In this document: one piece after another, positions 44,533-53,260 of the stretch
Numbering within the stretch: the stretch's first letter is position 1
Layout of the letters: each line of letters begins with the position of its first letter
From: G963691885 sp963691885
Lineage (GTDB): Bacteria; Pseudomonadota; Alphaproteobacteria; UBA8366; Aestuariispiraceae
Assembly (NCBI GenBank): GCA_963691885.1
Contig: OY829843.1
Span: 1-64,000, forward strand
Reading direction: 5' to 3'
DNA length: 64,000 nucleotides
Translations under genes and position numbers: made by a program
Notes under the pieces: model-generated
The model's input: only the letters and a program-made list of their open reading frames with translations
The model's database searches: none
Told to the model about the DNA's origin: nothing

Positions 44533-45381
44533 CTACTTCAGGGCTCCAGACAAGTTCCCTTTCGACAGGAAACGTTCAACGATAAAGGCCACCACGATCA
44601 GCGGCGCTACCGAGATCAATGCTGAGGCCGAAAGGCTCCACCACGGCGTAATCGAGGAATTCAGGGCTACGATCCGCACCGGTAACAGCTGCACCTCGGT
44701 AAAGGTGAGGATGAATGCGAAGAAGAAGTCAGTCCATCCAAAGATTAGGCAGAACATGCCGGCGACGATCATTCCAGGAATGGAGTTCGGCAGTACCACC
44801 TTGAAAAATGCCTGATAGGGGTTGCAACCGTCTATCAGCGCCGTCTCGTCTATTTCACGAGGCACCTTGTTGAAGAAATCCACCATGATCCAGACGGCTA
44901 TCGGCATCAACAGCACGATATAAACCATTATCAGACCTACGAGGGAGTCAAGGAGCCCGAGATAACCAAGCATTATGAAGAACGGAATAGAAAGTACCAC
45001 CGGTGGCATAATACGCTGTGAGATAAAGAAGAAGGTTATGTCGTTATTTTTGATGAAGCCCGCCTTGAATGTAAAACGCGATAAGGCATAAGCGGCCAGA
45101 GTGCCGAGCAGTATGCTGATCAAGCTAGCTGAACAGGTTACGATGATACTGTTGAAATAAGGCTCAACAATGTCAACGCCTCCACTCGCCGGAGTTTTCC
45201 ATAGTACTCGCCAGCCTTCCAGCGTCGGCTCGAACTGTAACCACGGGATGTAGGTAGCTCCGCTGGTCACCGACTGGAAATCCTTAAATGACGTTGACAG
45301 TGCCCAGAGGAACGGTGCTACCACAAACATCGACCAGATGCAGATGAAGCCGTATTTTAGGAATGTGTATAGATTTAGCAT
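44533..45381 (-). CDS. ABC transporter permease (MalG-like)
   Basis: A 282-residue inner-membrane protein with six hydrophobic helices, the first CIWSMFVVAPFLWALSTSF. The EAA loop is ETALIDGCNPYQAFFKVVLP. It is encoded between the other permease (2 bp) and the ATPase pair (1 bp). It corresponds to GlpQ in the glycerol importer layout. Confidence 0.9.
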   Translation of the reverse strand: MLNLYTFLKYGFICIWSMFVVAPFLWALSTSFKDFQSVTSGATYIPWLQFEPTLEGWRVLWKTPASGGVDIVEPYFNSIIVTCSASLISILLGTLAAYALSRFTFKAGFIKNNDITFFFISQRIMPPVVLSIPFFIMLGYLGLLDSLVGLIMVYIVLLMPIAVWIMVDFFNKVPREIDETALIDGCNPYQAFFKVVLPNSIPGMIVAGMFCLIFGWTDFFFAFILTFTEVQLLPVRIVALNSSITPWWSLSASALISVAPLIVVAFIVERFLSKGNLSGALK

Positions 45382-45383
45382 GG

Positions 45384-46250
45384 TCAGTCCTGTTTGATCA
45401 TGACCCGCACCAGAACCTTGGCAATGATGGTCAGACTGACGATCATAATAACAAGATAGGTGAAGGATAGTGCTGCAGAATAACCCATTTGAAATTCGCG
45501 CAGACCCTTTATGAAAATATAGAAACTAGATGTTTCCGTCGCCGTTCCTGGTCCTCCAGATGTTAGAACATAGATCGTATCCATGATCTTCGAGGCTTCG
45601 ATTAATCTTATAATGATCGCCCCAATTGATATGGGTGCCATTAGCGGAAATGTGACATAGATAAATTTGCGAACCGGGCCTGCCCCGTCGATGGAGGCAG
45701 CAAGGAACGCCTCCTCAGGCAGTGACAATAATCCGGCTAGAAGCAAGAGGAACATGAAAGGCGTCCATTGCCAGGTTTCAACAATAATCACCGTGACTTT
45801 CGCCAAGGTATCGTCACTCAGCCACAGCGGAGTGATTTCGAACAAGCTGAGGAAATCATTTACTGGACCTAGAGATTCATGAAAGACCGTTTTCCAGATT
45901 ACCGTCATGATGACCGGCGTTGTCATCATCGGGATCAGGAACAGCACCCGGAAGAACCGTTTGAAGGCCAGATCACGCCACACCATCAGCGCTAACGAGA
46001 AGCCAAGCACATATTGCAGAAACACGGTGGTCAATGACAGAAAACTCAGCCGGAAAAAGGATTCCCAAAAACGTTGATCTTCGGTGAAAAGTCGGACGTA
46101 GTTTTCAAGACCAATGAAATCCAGGCCAGGATAGAAACTGTCCCAGCTCGACAGACTGAGCCTGATGGTAAAAAGGATTGGGAAGATCAGGATCCCAATC
46201 AGCACCAGAAGACCCGGCAGCAAGAAGATATGTTTATGCCTGAAGTTCAT
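45384..46250 (-). CDS. ABC transporter permease (MalF-like)
   Basis: A 288-residue permease with six hydrophobic helices. The N-terminal segment IFLLPGLLVLIGILIFPILFTIRLSL is the first. The EAA loop is AASIDGAGPVRKFIYVTFP. Corresponds to GlpP by order. It starts 86 bp after the binding-protein gene; a stem-loop lies in the gap. Confidence 0.9.
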   Translation of the reverse strand: MNFRHKHIFLLPGLLVLIGILIFPILFTIRLSLSSWDSFYPGLDFIGLENYVRLFTEDQRFWESFFRLSFLSLTTVFLQYVLGFSLALMVWRDLAFKRFFRVLFLIPMMTTPVIMTVIWKTVFHESLGPVNDFLSLFEITPLWLSDDTLAKVTVIIVETWQWTPFMFLLLLAGLLSLPEEAFLAASIDGAGPVRKFIYVTFPLMAPISIGAIIIRLIEASKIMDTIYVLTSGGPGTATETSSFYIFIKGLREFQMGYSAALSFTYLVIMIVSLTIIAKVLVRVMIKQD

Positions 46251-46295
46251 AGCGAACCCTCAAATTCGGGTGTTTGAAATAAGAAAAATGAAATT

Positions 46296-46324
46296 GGGTG
46301 ACCGGGCGGAGGGTCCGGTCACCC
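46296..46324 (-). promoter_or_regulatory. stem-loop between binding-protein and permease genes
   Basis: GGGTGACCGG and CCGGTCACCC pair perfectly (10 bp, 9-nt loop) just after the binding-protein stop. It has the same position as the hairpin of the first importer operon and probably the same effect on subunit ratios. Confidence 0.72.
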
Positions 46325-46336
46325 GTTAATTTGCGG

Positions 46337-47875
46337 TTAGTTAAGATTGTCCTCAAGTGCAACGCCAACAGCATAGGCTTGACGGACATTGTCTTTACCA
46401 ACGCGCTTCAGGATTTTCTCCCACTCGGCGGCCACCTCATCGAGAGCCTCCTGTGGGCTCAACTGGCCAGCAAGCGCCTTTGAAGTGCCGGTTGCCACCG
46501 CACTGGTGAACTGAAAGACACCCGGGACACGTAGCGGGAACACGCGGTTGGTGCTCTTCTCTTCCATGTCCATCAGAGTCTGAGTATATTCTTTAGCGAT
46601 TTGCTCATCCCAGCCCTGACGCTCCACATAGATGCTGGGAACGAAGTCGGACTTCTTAAACGGGTTCACACCGAAGCGGCCAATGGCGATGTCAGCCTGG
46701 TGGTTTGCGTCATTCGAGAAGAAGCATAGATAGTCGAACGCCATGTCGTGGTTCTTTGACTTCTTAGCAACAGCCGCGGCCCAGCCCCAGACGATGTAAG
46801 GCGCCTGGTTGAACTGGTTGTCCCAGTCACCCTTTATGCGGTTCCAGACGCGGTCCGAACCTGGAAGCGGCGCAGCGCCAACCTTGTTCTTGATCGGGCT
46901 GTCATCTTCCATAGCAGCAACGAACGCATCGTCCCACGAGAAACTGAACAGGGTCTGTCCACCACCAAAGGAGTTAATCTCGTCACCGAGGCCAAAATTG
47001 ATGCCGCCCGGTGGCACATATTTGGTGGCCTCGACCCAGTCGGTGAGCGCCTCTACAAATCCCGGACCGTTGATCAGAGGTGTCATGGTCTCGAGGTCAA
47101 AGAAGAAGCCGCCCGGTGTACGAGGGTTCTTTGAATATGCAACCGAACGGCTAAAAAACGCTGCATACATCAGGTCGTCCTTTTTCATGACCTCGGCCGA
47201 GCCGTACTCAAGCTCGCCGTCACCATCCCAGTCCCAGCCATTGAAAAAGGCAGCGATCTCGCCATACTCTTTCCAGGTACGCGGAACCCGTAGCTCCTTG
47301 CCTGTCTCGGCCTTGTACTTTTTCTGATACTCGGGATTGTCGATTACGTCCTTGCGATACTTCAGATAATGACGGTCACCATCAATCGGAAACTGGATCA
47401 TCTGGCCGTCCCAGGATGCCACGTCGATATGCGACTTGGTGACGTCCTGCATCTGGCGCATATTAACATAGTAATCCGGCACTGGCTCCAGATACATCAT
47501 CCAGTCACGGATGAAGTTGGAAAAGCCAAAGACGATGTCATAAGGTGATTGACCAGCTTGGAAGGGGACCATCGCCTTAGAGTATAGATCACCCGCCGGT
47601 GTGTGGATCACGTTGACTTCTGCACCGGTCAGCTTGGCAAACTGCTCGGCATGGAGCGCGGTCGGCTCACCCATCACAGGCACGGCGTGCGTGTTGATGG
47701 TCAGCTTGCGGCCGCTATAGTCCTTCTTCGACATGGACTCATAGGAGCACTCGCCGGGGATATCCCCAGTGTTCTTGATATGCGGGAACTGGTCGCTCCA
47801 CTTGTCGGCAGAAGCAGCAGTGGCGATCATAGACGCCCCTACCACAATGCCTGTTGATAACACACTGAATTTCAT
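46337..47875 (-). CDS. ABC transporter substrate-binding protein, GlpV-like
   Basis: A 512-residue periplasmic protein, larger than MalE and in the range of GlpV. Signal peptide MKFSVLSTGIVVGASMIATAASA. Notable blocks are VPVMGEPTALHAEQFAKLTGAEVNV, FPIDGDRHYLKYRKDVIDNPEY, GGGQTLFSFSWDDAFV and YIVWGWAAAVAK. GGAGGAAACT precedes the ATG. In GlpSTPQV the ligand is glycerol. The neighbouring SDR suggests a related polyol here. Confidence 0.87.
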   Translation of the reverse strand: MKFSVLSTGIVVGASMIATAASADKWSDQFPHIKNTGDIPGECSYESMSKKDYSGRKLTINTHAVPVMGEPTALHAEQFAKLTGAEVNVIHTPAGDLYSKAMVPFQAGQSPYDIVFGFSNFIRDWMMYLEPVPDYYVNMRQMQDVTKSHIDVASWDGQMIQFPIDGDRHYLKYRKDVIDNPEYQKKYKAETGKELRVPRTWKEYGEIAAFFNGWDWDGDGELEYGSAEVMKKDDLMYAAFFSRSVAYSKNPRTPGGFFFDLETMTPLINGPGFVEALTDWVEATKYVPPGGINFGLGDEINSFGGGQTLFSFSWDDAFVAAMEDDSPIKNKVGAAPLPGSDRVWNRIKGDWDNQFNQAPYIVWGWAAAVAKKSKNHDMAFDYLCFFSNDANHQADIAIGRFGVNPFKKSDFVPSIYVERQGWDEQIAKEYTQTLMDMEEKSTNRVFPLRVPGVFQFTSAVATGTSKALAGQLSPQEALDEVAAEWEKILKRVGKDNVRQAYAVGVALEDNLN

Positions 47876-47920
47876 AGTTTCCTCCGTTGTTTTTCGTGTG
47901 GTTGAAAGGGTTCGGTTCGC

Positions 47921-48676
47921 CTAGAACATCACCTCACCACCGTTCGGCGAGATGCAGCTACCGTGGAAGAAGCTGCCCTCGGTCGAAGCGAGAAGCGCCA
48001 CCGCGGGCGCAATTTCATCAACTTCTGCGAAACGATTGAGAGGGATAGAGGCCTTGAGCGTGTCCAGCACCTCATCTGCCAACGGCGTCAGCAGGTCGGT
48101 ATGGGTGACGCCTGGGGCAACCGCATTGACCAGCACGCCTGTATCGCCGCATTCCAGAGCAAGAGCCCGCGTGAACGTGGTGTTGGCACCTTTGGCTGCG
48201 CAGTAGTGCGCCATTTTAGGCGCGCCTTTATAGGCAAGTTGAGACGTGATGTTAATGATTCGACCCTTGCCACGACGCTTCATGTCCCTGTAGGCCGACT
48301 GTGTCATGAAGAATGTGCCTTTCACATGCACATCCAGCATCCGGTCGAAGCTTTCCTCGCTGATATCTTCAAACGGCTCGGTGATGTTGTGGCCGGCGTT
48401 GTTGACCAGGATGTCGATGTCACCAATCGCACTTACCGCGTCTGCATAGAATTTTTTGATTGCAGTTGGTGATGAGACATCACACTCAGCCGCGTAGCTC
48501 TTGCGACCCAGCGCTTCAATATCCGCTACGGTAGCCTTAGCTCTCTCATCATCTCTGTAGTGGCAAAAGGCAACATCCGCGCCCGCTGCAGCCAGCGTAA
48601 GCGCAATACCTCGTCCAATCCCTCGAGAGCCACCTGTTACAATCGCTGTATTTCCAGCGAGCTTTATTCCTGACAT
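47921..48676 (-). CDS. short-chain dehydrogenase/reductase
   Basis: A 251-residue classical SDR. It has the cofactor loop VTGGSRGIGRG at 13, NNAGH, the catalytic Ser in INITSQLAYKG, Tyr-x-x-x-Lys in HYCAAKGA, and the C-terminal SCISPNGGEVMF in place of the usual DGG. AGGAGGAAAAAG precedes the ATG at 48676; the longer frame has no binding site. It is the first gene of the importer operon and probably oxidises the imported polyol or sugar alcohol. Confidence 0.9.
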   Translation of the reverse strand: MSGIKLAGNTAIVTGGSRGIGRGIALTLAAAGADVAFCHYRDDERAKATVADIEALGRKSYAAECDVSSPTAIKKFYADAVSAIGDIDILVNNAGHNITEPFEDISEESFDRMLDVHVKGTFFMTQSAYRDMKRRGKGRIINITSQLAYKGAPKMAHYCAAKGANTTFTRALALECGDTGVLVNAVAPGVTHTDLLTPLADEVLDTLKASIPLNRFAEVDEIAPAVALLASTEGSFFHGSCISPNGGEVMF

Positions 48677-48776
48677 CTTTTTCCTCCTAAAAACATCTAT
48701 TCTCGGAGGAGACGCGGCTAGCACTATTCTGGCAATTCGAATTTTTGCTCAGAAGAGAACAATACTATCAATTTTG

Positions 48777-48793
48777 TGTTCAATTTTTGAACA
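48777..48793. promoter_or_regulatory. 17-bp perfect palindrome, probable regulator site
   Basis: TGTTCAATTTTTGAACA has 7-bp perfect arms around TTT. It lies between the divergent SDR operon (start 48676) and the regulator gene (48885). AcoR/DhaR-type regulators bind such TGT-N-ACA palindromes. A GAACA half site lies near 48757. Confidence 0.6.
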
Positions 48794-48884
48794 GTTTGTT
48801 ACATTGGTCGCTGGAAATAACACTACTAACCTAAGGTATAGATACTGGCACTACTTTAATGTGTCGATATGGGGAGTAGACATA

Positions 48885-50783
48885 ATGAGTGAAGATTACG
48901 TAACCGATATTCCAGATGTTCAGGATGTTTCACAAAAAGGAAGTGTGTTATCCACTATCTCTGAAAGCTGGTCTCGCTGTCGGGAATTTGGACTGCGCGC
49001 CTCTGGCAAACCGGTGGAAGCAGTCCTCAGCGAAGAACGCTTCCGCATGGTTATGGAACAGAACGAGAGCATTCGTCATTTTGTGCTCCCCGAAATGGAA
49101 CTTCTATACAATCAGATCGCTGGCACCAATTTCATGGTCGCCTATGCTGATAGCGATGGCGTAGTCCTTGATTCCATTCAGGATAATGATTTCCAGGCTG
49201 GCGAAGGTGGGAAGGCCGTTATTCCCGGTTCTGTCTGGATGGAAAGCCACCGAGGAACAAACGCGCTGGGTCTTGCAATTCACAACCGCCGGCCAGCCAT
49301 TGTATCCGGGCGCGATCATTTCTTTGACAGGCTTGGTGACTTGTCATGTTTCGCCGCGCCAATTTTTGACCATGACCGAAATATTGTCGGCGTTATCGAT
49401 GCGACATCGAACGCCAAGGCCCGTAACGATCACACACTAGCACTGGTCAAATTAGCGTCCCGAAATATTGAAAACCGGCTTTTCAGCGAAAAATTCTGCG
49501 ATTCTCTGATTCTTATGTTCCATGCTCGCCATGAATACTTGCCAACCACTAGCGTCGCGATGATCTCGGTTGATGATTACGGCTTCATTGAAGGTGCAAA
49601 CGCCAACGCAAGGTCGATGTTGAGCGGCTTGAAACTCAGCAGCAAACAGCATTTCAGCGAAGTTTTTCAAGTCAAATTTTCAGAAATCATTGACCAGCTT
49701 CGATCCAACGAGATTGTTCGTATCCGTGACCGAATGGGGGCATTTGTCTTTATGAAGGCACAGCCTCCTATCACACGCCGCTTTGTGAAGGTTGAAGGTG
49801 ATTTCATCATACACAATGGCGAACATCATCTGACTGATCAAAATACCAGCGGCAACACGCTTACAGCAGATATACCGCAAAGGCCAACGCGCGCCTTTGA
49901 GGATGAGGTGCTGAAAAAGAAGATCGAAGAAGCAGCCCGCTCATTGGCAGTCGGACTGCCTGTGATCATTGACGGCGAGCCTGGCACCGGTAAGACCGAA
50001 CTAGCCCGCAAGATTCACGATGAAGCTCTAGATGACGGTAGTCTGACGGTGATCGACTGCCGTCTTCTTACCGCGGCCAATTTCGAAAGTTACCTGTTCG
50101 GTGAAGAGGGTATGATCGGTTTTTTTGATACTGCTTCTGCACTGGATTCGAAGGGCAAGCTCTCTCTTGCGCGCGGTGGGTCCGTATTGTTTCGAAACGT
50201 GCAGACGCTAGATAAGGCGATTCAGCGTCGGATCTCAGACGTAATGACCTTTGAAGATGAGCGCCGGCGTGATGGCATTACGCCTGTTATCACCGGCTGG
50301 TTTTTTATTGGACCCTCATCATGGGTAGAAGATGCAGAATTTGATATCGAACCGGCATTCTCTAACAGCATCGACGGGAAGACGATAACAGCGCCACCAC
50401 TGTCGCAGCGGTCAGACTTTCAAAAGGTGGCTTTAGCTATCATAGCTGATGTTTCACCCGACCACACCCTTTCACCTGTTGCTCTTAGAATACTTCAAGA
50501 AGAGAGCTGGCCCGGCAATTTAAAGCAGCTCCGTAGAACGATTCAACATGCTGTGGCTCAATCAAGCGGTAAAGTGATTAGGCAGGACATCCAAAATGTA
50601 CTGCAATCTTTTGCTCGTGATGGAATCATACCCTGTCCGCAATGCAACGGCTCACCAATTCGCGAAGAAAGTTGTATTATGATTAGGCGGAGTTGGAAGG
50701 AAACTGGCGGGAATGTCAGTCTTGTTGCCCGTCGGCTAGGTGTGTCCCGTAACACGGTCTATAAGCATGTGCGCGAAGCTTGA
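48885..50783 (+). CDS. AcoR/DhaR-like regulator with degenerate AAA+ domain
   Basis: A 632-residue regulator: N-terminal sensor region with a GAF domain (about 70-205, HRGTNALGLAIHNRRP and CFAAPIFDHDRNIVGVIDA), a PAS-like segment (220-300), an AAA+ domain (335-560) and a Fis-type HTH at the C-terminus (GNVSLVARRLGVSRNTVYKHV). Walker A GEPGTGKT (364-371) is intact. The sigma-54 contact loop GAFTGA is replaced by EEGMIGFFDTASA (407-419), and the Walker B region reads GGSVLFRNVQ without the Asp-Glu pair. It therefore probably does not remodel sigma-54 polymerase and may act as a repressor or sigma-70 activator. The ATG at 48885 follows GGGGAG. Confidence 0.85.
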   Translation: MSEDYVTDIPDVQDVSQKGSVLSTISESWSRCREFGLRASGKPVEAVLSEERFRMVMEQNESIRHFVLPEMELLYNQIAGTNFMVAYADSDGVVLDSIQDNDFQAGEGGKAVIPGSVWMESHRGTNALGLAIHNRRPAIVSGRDHFFDRLGDLSCFAAPIFDHDRNIVGVIDATSNAKARNDHTLALVKLASRNIENRLFSEKFCDSLILMFHARHEYLPTTSVAMISVDDYGFIEGANANARSMLSGLKLSSKQHFSEVFQVKFSEIIDQLRSNEIVRIRDRMGAFVFMKAQPPITRRFVKVEGDFIIHNGEHHLTDQNTSGNTLTADIPQRPTRAFEDEVLKKKIEEAARSLAVGLPVIIDGEPGTGKTELARKIHDEALDDGSLTVIDCRLLTAANFESYLFGEEGMIGFFDTASALDSKGKLSLARGGSVLFRNVQTLDKAIQRRISDVMTFEDERRRDGITPVITGWFFIGPSSWVEDAEFDIEPAFSNSIDGKTITAPPLSQRSDFQKVALAIIADVSPDHTLSPVALRILQEESWPGNLKQLRRTIQHAVAQSSGKVIRQDIQNVLQSFARDGIIPCPQCNGSPIREESCIMIRRSWKETGGNVSLVARRLGVSRNTVYKHVREA

Positions 50784-50847
50784 AAAGCTATAATGGCACC
50801 CCACCATCTACAACCAACCAAGATACTCCGATTGACAGCGCGTTAGG

Positions 50848-50872
50848 TGTCCGTCGTCAAATATTTGGGCGA
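50848..50872 (-). mobile_element. IS3 end relic facing the importer cassette
   Basis: TGTCCGTCGTCAAATATTTG and the next GGGCG mirror the end at 42301-42325 in inverted orientation. No coding part of the IS follows; an IS66 end begins 10 bp later. Confidence 0.7.
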
Positions 50873-50882
50873 TTTTAACACT

Positions 50883-50948
50883 GTGTCCGTCCGGTGCACC
50901 CGCTCTTGATATTTCGCACGGTTATTCAGGCGGCTTGAGCGGGGAAGT
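50883..50948 (-). mobile_element. IS66 end fragment
   Basis: 66 bp that match the end of the IS66 at 55083 (GTGTCCGTCCGGTG start, then CGGCTTGAGCGGGGAAGT) with a few changes. Truncated by an IS3. Confidence 0.8.
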
Positions 50949-50952
50949 GAGG

Positions 50953-51400
50953 TGGTCCCACCTTGTTGGACAGTTTGGCGGCGTTTTTAAGGTGTATTCC
51001 GCTCATTGATCATGCCGCCAAAGTTTCTTTTATCACATCTTTATGCGGTTGTTGAACCTGTGGGGATGTGGGGAAGCCGCCAGGCTTGTCCATCATATCC
51101 ACAGGCCCCCTGTCGCCGCCGACATAGGCCTCGGCGGGCGTGAGGCCGTTCAAGGCCGAATGAGGGCGCTCGGTGTTGTAAAAGCCGATCCACTCGTTGG
51201 TGACCCGCTCGGCATGGAAGCCGTCCATCAGTTCATGCAGATGCACCGCTTCGTACTTGAGCGATCGCCACAGCCGTTCGATGAAGATGTTGTCCATACA
51301 CCGCCCTCGGCCGTCCATGGAGATGGTCACTTCGGCATCCTTGAGGAGGCTCGTGAACTCGAAGCTGGTGAACTGGCTAAAGTTAAAACCATCCGGGTAT
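50953..51400 (-). pseudogene. IS3-family OrfB, C-terminal fragment
   Basis: It begins with the IS end TGGTCCCACCTTGTTGGAC and encodes ISMDGRGRCMDNIFIERLWRSLKYE and IGFYNTERPHSALNGLTPAEAY, the region around the catalytic Glu. The N-terminal core is missing; the sequence changes near 51400. 51401-51568 is AT-rich with no gene. Confidence 0.8.
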
Positions 51401-51568
51401 TTGGACCTCATCAGAAAACTGAAATTAAATTTCCAAAAAAATTCTAAAATTCTGCATCCATCCAGCCGCCCCAGTGTTTTCCACTCCACCTCTTAAGTTA
51501 TTGATTTTATTTGGGTCGATAAATTGTGGTTTGTCTTATAAGTTATTGATTTTATTGATTTATTGCAT

Positions 51569-51624
51569 AATTTGTAATCAGAGGGTCGGGAGTTCAAATC
51601 TCTCTTGCGGCACCATATTTTTCA
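51569..51624 (+). repeat. 56-bp tRNA 3'-end repeat, copy 2 (candidate att site)
   Basis: Identical over 56 bp to 11409-11464 and in the same orientation: anticodon loop TTTGTAA, T arm, acceptor strand, CCA and the 10 bp that follow. No 5' tRNA half is present upstream. It lies 40,160 bp from copy 1. Confidence 0.82.
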
Positions 51625-51992
51625 ACGACATAGCTGATTTTGACGCCGCCTGCCGGATTGCCCGGGTAACAGCTGGGGTAACAATGGACTTATTTGCTAT
51701 GTCCGAGCCTCGAGGATAAGCGGACCATGCTCGCCACTGAAGCAAAGTTCCGGTTTTGACCCAACGCCGACATTCGTAAGCCTCCTGCTACCTCCGAGTT
51801 TCCGCTATTTATACATTGCAAAATACGACGTATACACCATTAGACATCCGGAATAGAGATGCCTGTGACATCGAGAAACGTTTTCACGATGCCAGCGCTC
51901 GGTTCTATATCTTTTCCGTTGGAGAGAGGATCGGAGCTCTAAGGTCCCGATGTCTCTGCAAGTCCATATGATAAAACTGATCGGTAGCACCA
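51625..51992. other. no recognised gene; promoter region of the chimeric gene
   Basis: No coding similarity was seen. TATAC...GTATA repeats near 51810-51835 may be a regulator site left over from the LysR gene that once lay here. Confidence 0.35.
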
Positions 51993-53260
51993 ATGACAGA
52001 AATGGATACAGAGCTCAAAACGGGGCCGTTGAGCGGGCTTCGCATTCTTGAGCTAGGGCACTTCATTGCCGCGCCGTTTTGCACGCGAATTCTGGGAGAC
52101 CTCGGCGCGGAAGTCATCAAGATCGAAAGCCCTGGTAAAGGCGATCCCGTTCGTGGTTGGGGGAAAATAGCTGATGGAAAAGCCTTTGGTGGTCAGTTCA
52201 TGGGCGCAATAAAAAGTCTGTTACGCTCAACATGAAAGATCCAAAAGGTCTGGATATCGCAAAACAACTGATCGCCAATTGCGACGCCGTGGTTGAAAAC
52301 TTCAGACCCGGTCAGCTGGATCGCTGGGGGCTAGGCGCCGAGGTCATTGCCGACATCAATCCGGGTTGTGTCCTGGTTCATGTTTCGGGTAACGGTCAAA
52401 CTGGCCCGGACCGGGATCGTTCCGCGTTCGGGGTGATTGGCGAGGCAATTGGCGGGCTGCGTCATCTGACCGGTTTTCCCGAAGGTACAACACAACTGCC
52501 GCCGGCACGTACCGGCGTCAGCTTGGGTGACATGGTCGCGGGATTGTATGCTGCGATCGGACTGTTGTCGGCTGTTTATGCACGTCAGGCCCATGCTGAT
52601 GCCATGGCACGATCGGTCGATGTCGCCCTGACGGAATCAGTCTTCTCTCTGCTTGAAGTGTGCTTGCCGGAATACCTTTCGACATTCAAATCAGACTATC
52701 CGGACGTTAGGGTCGCGTTGAGTGAGCAAACCAGTGAACGGGCTGTCCAAGATGTCGCCAAAGGTCTTGCCGATATTGCTATTTTTTCAGAGGCGATCAA
52801 TCCACTGGAACTTGAGATATTCCCCTATCGCCAAGAATGGTTGGTGGTCATTTCTCAGCGTGATCATCCGTTACCCGGCAAAAAAGCGATTCACTTTAAT
52901 GATACCTTGGATTTCCAGCATGTCGGTCTGCAGCCGGGAAGTTCTTTGCTCGGGCAACTGAATTCAGAGGCTGCGGAGCTCGGGCGCTCGGTTTCATTTG
53001 CGGTACAAGTCACAAGTTTTGACGGTGTCCGGCGCATGGTTGACAGCGGTCTTGGAATTGCGATTTTACCGGACGGTGCTGTCTTGCCCGTAGCCCGAGA
53101 AGGACGGCTGAAGATTACACCGCTTAGTGACACTTGGGCCAGACGAACCTTGTATGTCGGTGTGCGCGAAGCTGGCGCATTGACCCTAGCCGCCCGCAAT
53201 ATGCTGATACGGCTGATCGAGAAGCCGTTGCAAACTGGTATCGGGAACAAAACATCATGA
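51993..53260 (+). pseudogene. CaiB/BaiF CoA-transferase fused to a LysR effector domain
   Basis: 51993-52235 encodes the N-terminus of a class III CoA-transferase (LSGLRILELGHFIAAPFCTRILGDLG, AEVIKIESPGKGDPVRG). A one-base frameshift near 52205 separates it from 52232-52690, which continues MKDPKGLDIAKQLIANCDAVVENFRPGQLDRWGLG to SVDVALTESVFSLLEVCLPEY. At that point the frame runs without a stop into a LysR substrate-binding domain (FKSDYPDVRVALSEQTSERAV to the stop at 53260, overlapping the GMC start). The fusion looks like a deletion between two once separate genes. Not expected to be functional. Confidence 0.85.

Noticed and set aside
48677..48884. sigma-54 (-24/-12) promoter for the SDR operon
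   Set aside because: No TGGCAC-N5-TTGC match with correct GG-GC spacing was found on either strand, although an AcoR-like regulator is adjacent.
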